From NCBI GenBank assembly GCA_049596455.1, contig JBMYLP010000018.1:1-15551 (forward strand): 15,551 nt of DNA, read 5' to 3'. The notes below the pieces were generated by a model that saw only the letters and a list, made by a program, of their open reading frames with translations, was not told the origin of the DNA and made no database searches. This document shows positions 14,289 through 15,551 of the stretch, in pieces. A program made the position numbers and the translations under genes. The stretch comes from UBA7446 sp049596455 (GTDB lineage Bacteria; Bacteroidota; Bacteroidia; Flavobacteriales; Flavobacteriaceae). Each line of letters opens with the position of its first letter. Position 1 is the stretch's first letter.

Positions 14289-14525
14289 CTAATCGGTAGC
14301 CGCTAACTCTTCAACAGAAACTATCTCGTTGTTATCAATCTGCTTTTCAGAGGAATTTAGGGCTGATATATACGCTTCTCTGTTCATGGGTGTGCCATCG
14401 GGGTGAAAAGCAACGGTCTCGTTTTGGTAATAGTGTTCAAATACACCATTCACTATACGAAGTACGCGGTCGTCTGCCTTTTCCATAAAGGTGTTTATGC
14501 TTTTTTTTAACTCAACAGTTCCCAT
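14289..14525 (-). CDS. Antitoxin of the RelE/ParE-type pair
   Basis: An acidic 78-residue protein directly upstream of the toxin gene. The first half (VELKKSINTFMEKADDRVLRIVNGVFEHYY) is helical and may dimerise or bind DNA, while the C-terminal part (EKQIDNNEIVSVEELAATD) is acidic and likely wraps the toxin. No well-known DNA-binding motif is recognised, so the family is not named. The assignment rests on gene order, size, charge and the toxin partner. A -7-like box and short inverted repeat lie just upstream and could be an autoregulatory site. Confidence 0.72.
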   Translation of the reverse strand: MGTVELKKSINTFMEKADDRVLRIVNGVFEHYYQNETVAFHPDGTPMNREAYISALNSSEKQIDNNEIVSVEELAATD

Positions 14526-14537
14526 ACTATATGTTCA

Positions 14538-14552
14538 TGTATCAAATGTACA
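14538..14552 (-). promoter_or_regulatory. Candidate promoter/operator of the toxin-antitoxin pair
   Basis: On the minus strand TACATTTG (14550-14543) matches TAnnTTTG, 17 bases before the antitoxin ATG. The nearest upstream TTG is only 15 bases from it, shorter than normal, so the promoter is weakly supported. The box sits in an imperfect inverted repeat (TGTA at 14538-14541, TACA at 14549-14552), as expected for an antitoxin-bound operator. Confidence 0.35.
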
Positions 14553-14593
14553 TAATTTTTGTTATCAAAAAGGGGCTGTATTTTTGTTTCCGC

Positions 14594-14625
14594 TTGCTTA
14601 CATGTTCAAAAAGTTTGTAATTTTG
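14594..14625 (+). promoter_or_regulatory. mscL promoter
   Basis: TTG (14594-14596) and TAATTTTG (14618-14625) are 21 bases apart, matching the group consensus. Transcription would start near 14630, leaving a 5' untranslated region of about 90 bases before mscL. Inside it AAGCAA (14660-14665) can pair with TTGCTT (14674-14679) around an 8-base loop; no T tract follows, so it is not a terminator. Apart from these, I see nothing in 14553-14721. Confidence 0.6.
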
Positions 14626-14721
14626 AGGTGAATTAAGTCCCCTGTCTTATTCGTACTTTAAGCAAACTACTTGTTGCTTCAGCTTGTTTGGATTTGACTA
14701 GGACTACTAAAAACACAAATC

Positions 14722-15126
14722 ATGAACGAGTTCAAAAAATTCATCAGCAAAGGAAATGTAGTCGAAATGGCGGTTGGTTTGATTATGGCCACCTATTTTG
14801 GTGCCATTGTAAAATCACTTGTTAACGACATTATTATGCCGCCCATTGGTAAACTTATTGGTGGTATCGATTTTGCAGCGCTCAAATACGTCATCCAACC
14901 TGCCTCAGAAACCGACGGAATAGCAGAAATTGCCATTCGATACGGAGTGTTTATCAACACGATTATCACTTTCTTAATTGTTGCCTTTGCCATTTTTATG
15001 GTGGTTAAGTTTTACAACAAACTCAAAGACAGCATGGCAAAGAAAGAAGCTGAAACGGCTGCGCCACCAGCGCCTTCAAAAGAAGAGGTATTGCTCACCG
15101 AAATTCGGGATTTGCTAAAGAAATAA
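14722..15126 (+). CDS. mscL: Large-conductance mechanosensitive channel
   Basis: A 134-residue inner-membrane channel that opens under membrane tension to release solutes on osmotic downshock. The N-terminal amphipathic helix MNEFKKFISKGNVVEMAVG leads into TM1 (about 14-43) with the conserved SLVNDIIMPPIG (32-43), a periplasmic loop, TM2 (about 75-99, FINTIITFLIVAFAIFMVV), and a C-terminal helix ending LLTEIRDLLKK that forms the cytoplasmic bundle. The Ala/Pro-rich linker (112-119) is typical. It is placed between the toxin-antitoxin pair and trpA with its own promoter, and has no pathway link to tryptophan. Confidence 0.95.
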   Translation: MNEFKKFISKGNVVEMAVGLIMATYFGAIVKSLVNDIIMPPIGKLIGGIDFAALKYVIQPASETDGIAEIAIRYGVFINTIITFLIVAFAIFMVVKFYNKLKDSMAKKEAETAAPPAPSKEEVLLTEIRDLLKK

Positions 15127-15145
15127 GTCGTCTGTCGTTTTTTTG

Positions 15146-15176
15146 TTGCCTGTACCTTGTGAAAAGAGTATTTTTG
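15146..15176 (+). promoter_or_regulatory. Separate trpA promoter
   Basis: TTG (15146-15148) is followed after 20 bases by TATTTTTG (15169-15176), fitting the Bacteroidota consensus. Transcription would start near 15181, about 25 bases before the trpA ATG at 15207. It lies in the mscL-trpA gap, so trpA can be expressed apart from the attenuated trpEGDCFB unit. Confidence 0.6.
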
Positions 15177-15183
15177 GTTTTTT

Positions 15184-15205
15184 AAAATAAAGCCAACTTT
15201 ATTTT
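15184..15205 (+). promoter_or_regulatory. Hairpin directly before the trpA start codon
   Basis: AAAATAAAG (15184-15192) pairs perfectly with CTTTATTTT (15197-15205) around the loop CCAA. The stem has 9 pairs, only one of them G-C, and ends one base before the trpA ATG. It may tune trpA initiation or serve as a weak mscL terminator; it lies almost at the 5' end of the predicted trpA transcript. Confidence 0.45.
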
Positions 15206-15206
15206 C

Positions 15207-15551
15207 ATGAATCGTATTCAGTCAACACTTGCACAAGACCACAAACTGCTATCTATTTATTTTACCGCTGGGTTTCCAAACCTCAACGATACGGTTACCA
15301 TTTTAAAGCAGTTAGAGGAAGCTGGTGTGGACATGATTGAATTGGGGTTGCCCTTTTCAGATCCGTTGGCAGATGGTCCAACCATACAAGAAAGTTCAAC
15401 TCAAGCCCTGCGCAACGGCATGACCACCGACAAACTCTTTGAGCAACTCAAAGATGTGCGCAAACACGTAAGCGTACCGCTTATCGTGATGGGGTATTTT
15501 AATCCAATGATGCAATATGGTGTGGAACGATTCTGTCAAAAATGTCAAGAG
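15207..15551 (+). CDS. trpA: Tryptophan synthase alpha chain, N-terminal 115 codons (cut by the window edge)
   Basis: Translation from the ATG at 15207 runs open to the window end (115 complete codons). The start MNRIQSTLAQDHKLLSIYFT-AGFP and the block ELGLPFSDPLADGPTIQ identify TrpA; catalytic E45 and D56 are at the 11-residue spacing of E49/D60 in the enterobacterial enzyme. IVMGYFNPM follows. TrpA cleaves indole-3-glycerol phosphate and channels indole to TrpB. It lacks the ATGA overlap shared by the other trp genes, being separated from trpB by the toxin-antitoxin pair and mscL, and has its own promoter. A full TrpA has about 250-270 residues, so more than half lies outside. Confidence 0.95.
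   Translation, partial: MNRIQSTLAQDHKLLSIYFTAGFPNLNDTVTILKQLEEAGVDMIELGLPFSDPLADGPTIQESSTQALRNGMTTDKLFEQLKDVRKHVSVPLIVMGYFNPMMQYGVERFCQKCQE

Noticed and set aside
14660..14679. Hairpin in the mscL 5' untranslated region as a terminator or riboswitch
   Set aside because: It has only six pairs and no T tract, and no known riboswitch core is recognisable.
1..15551. CRISPR arrays, insertion sequences, replication origin
   Set aside because: No regularly spaced repeats, transposase motifs, terminal inverted repeats or DnaA-box clusters were seen by eye on either strand.

Overview
The window looks like chromosomal DNA of a flavobacterium (Bacteroidota, probably Flavobacteriaceae). The reasons are: recurrent upstream boxes fitting the Bacteroidota promoter consensus TTG-N19-22-TAnnTTTG; almost no Shine-Dalgarno sequences except a perfect one before rpsU; AT-rich DNA; and a minus-strand order rpsU - tyrosine recombinase - hpf - tRNA-Thr - tRNA-Tyr, which I recall as typical of this group, usually continuing into a tuf cluster. 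No species is assigned.

Layout. (1) 1-1725, minus strand: a translation cluster of S21, a XerC/D-like recombinase, ribosome hibernation factor, tRNA-Thr(UGU) and the 5' end of tRNA-Tyr running off the left edge. (2) 1729-7271, minus strand: six tightly packed genes (lipoprotein rhodanese, DUF2851, PspC-domain protein, sodium:alanine-type symporter, membrane-anchored helix-hairpin-helix protein, acyl-CoA dehydrogenase) with gaps of 2-14 bases, plausibly one transcript. (3) 7301-8325, plus strand: a MarR regulator followed by a secreted YceI protein, divergent from the rhodanese. (4) 8330-15551, plus strand: the tryptophan pathway. A promoter, a 13-residue leader peptide with two adjacent Trp codons and an attenuator precede trpEGDCFB, whose five junctions all overlap by four bases (ATGA). 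The operon is then broken by a convergent toxin-antitoxin pair (minus strand) and mscL (plus strand) before trpA, which has its own candidate promoter and is cut by the right edge.

The most interesting system is the trp leader. Base pairing by hand gives a full classical attenuator: a 1:2 stem, a 2:3 antiterminator and a 3:4 intrinsic terminator, with the Trp codons just after segment 1. The predicted transcription start falls within a few bases of the leader ATG, so the leader peptide would be read from an essentially leaderless mRNA in a lineage that has mostly given up Shine-Dalgarno initiation. trpA lies outside this attenuated unit. A second point is the perfect anti-Shine-Dalgarno complement upstream of rpsU, consistent with S21-linked autoregulation described for flavobacteria.
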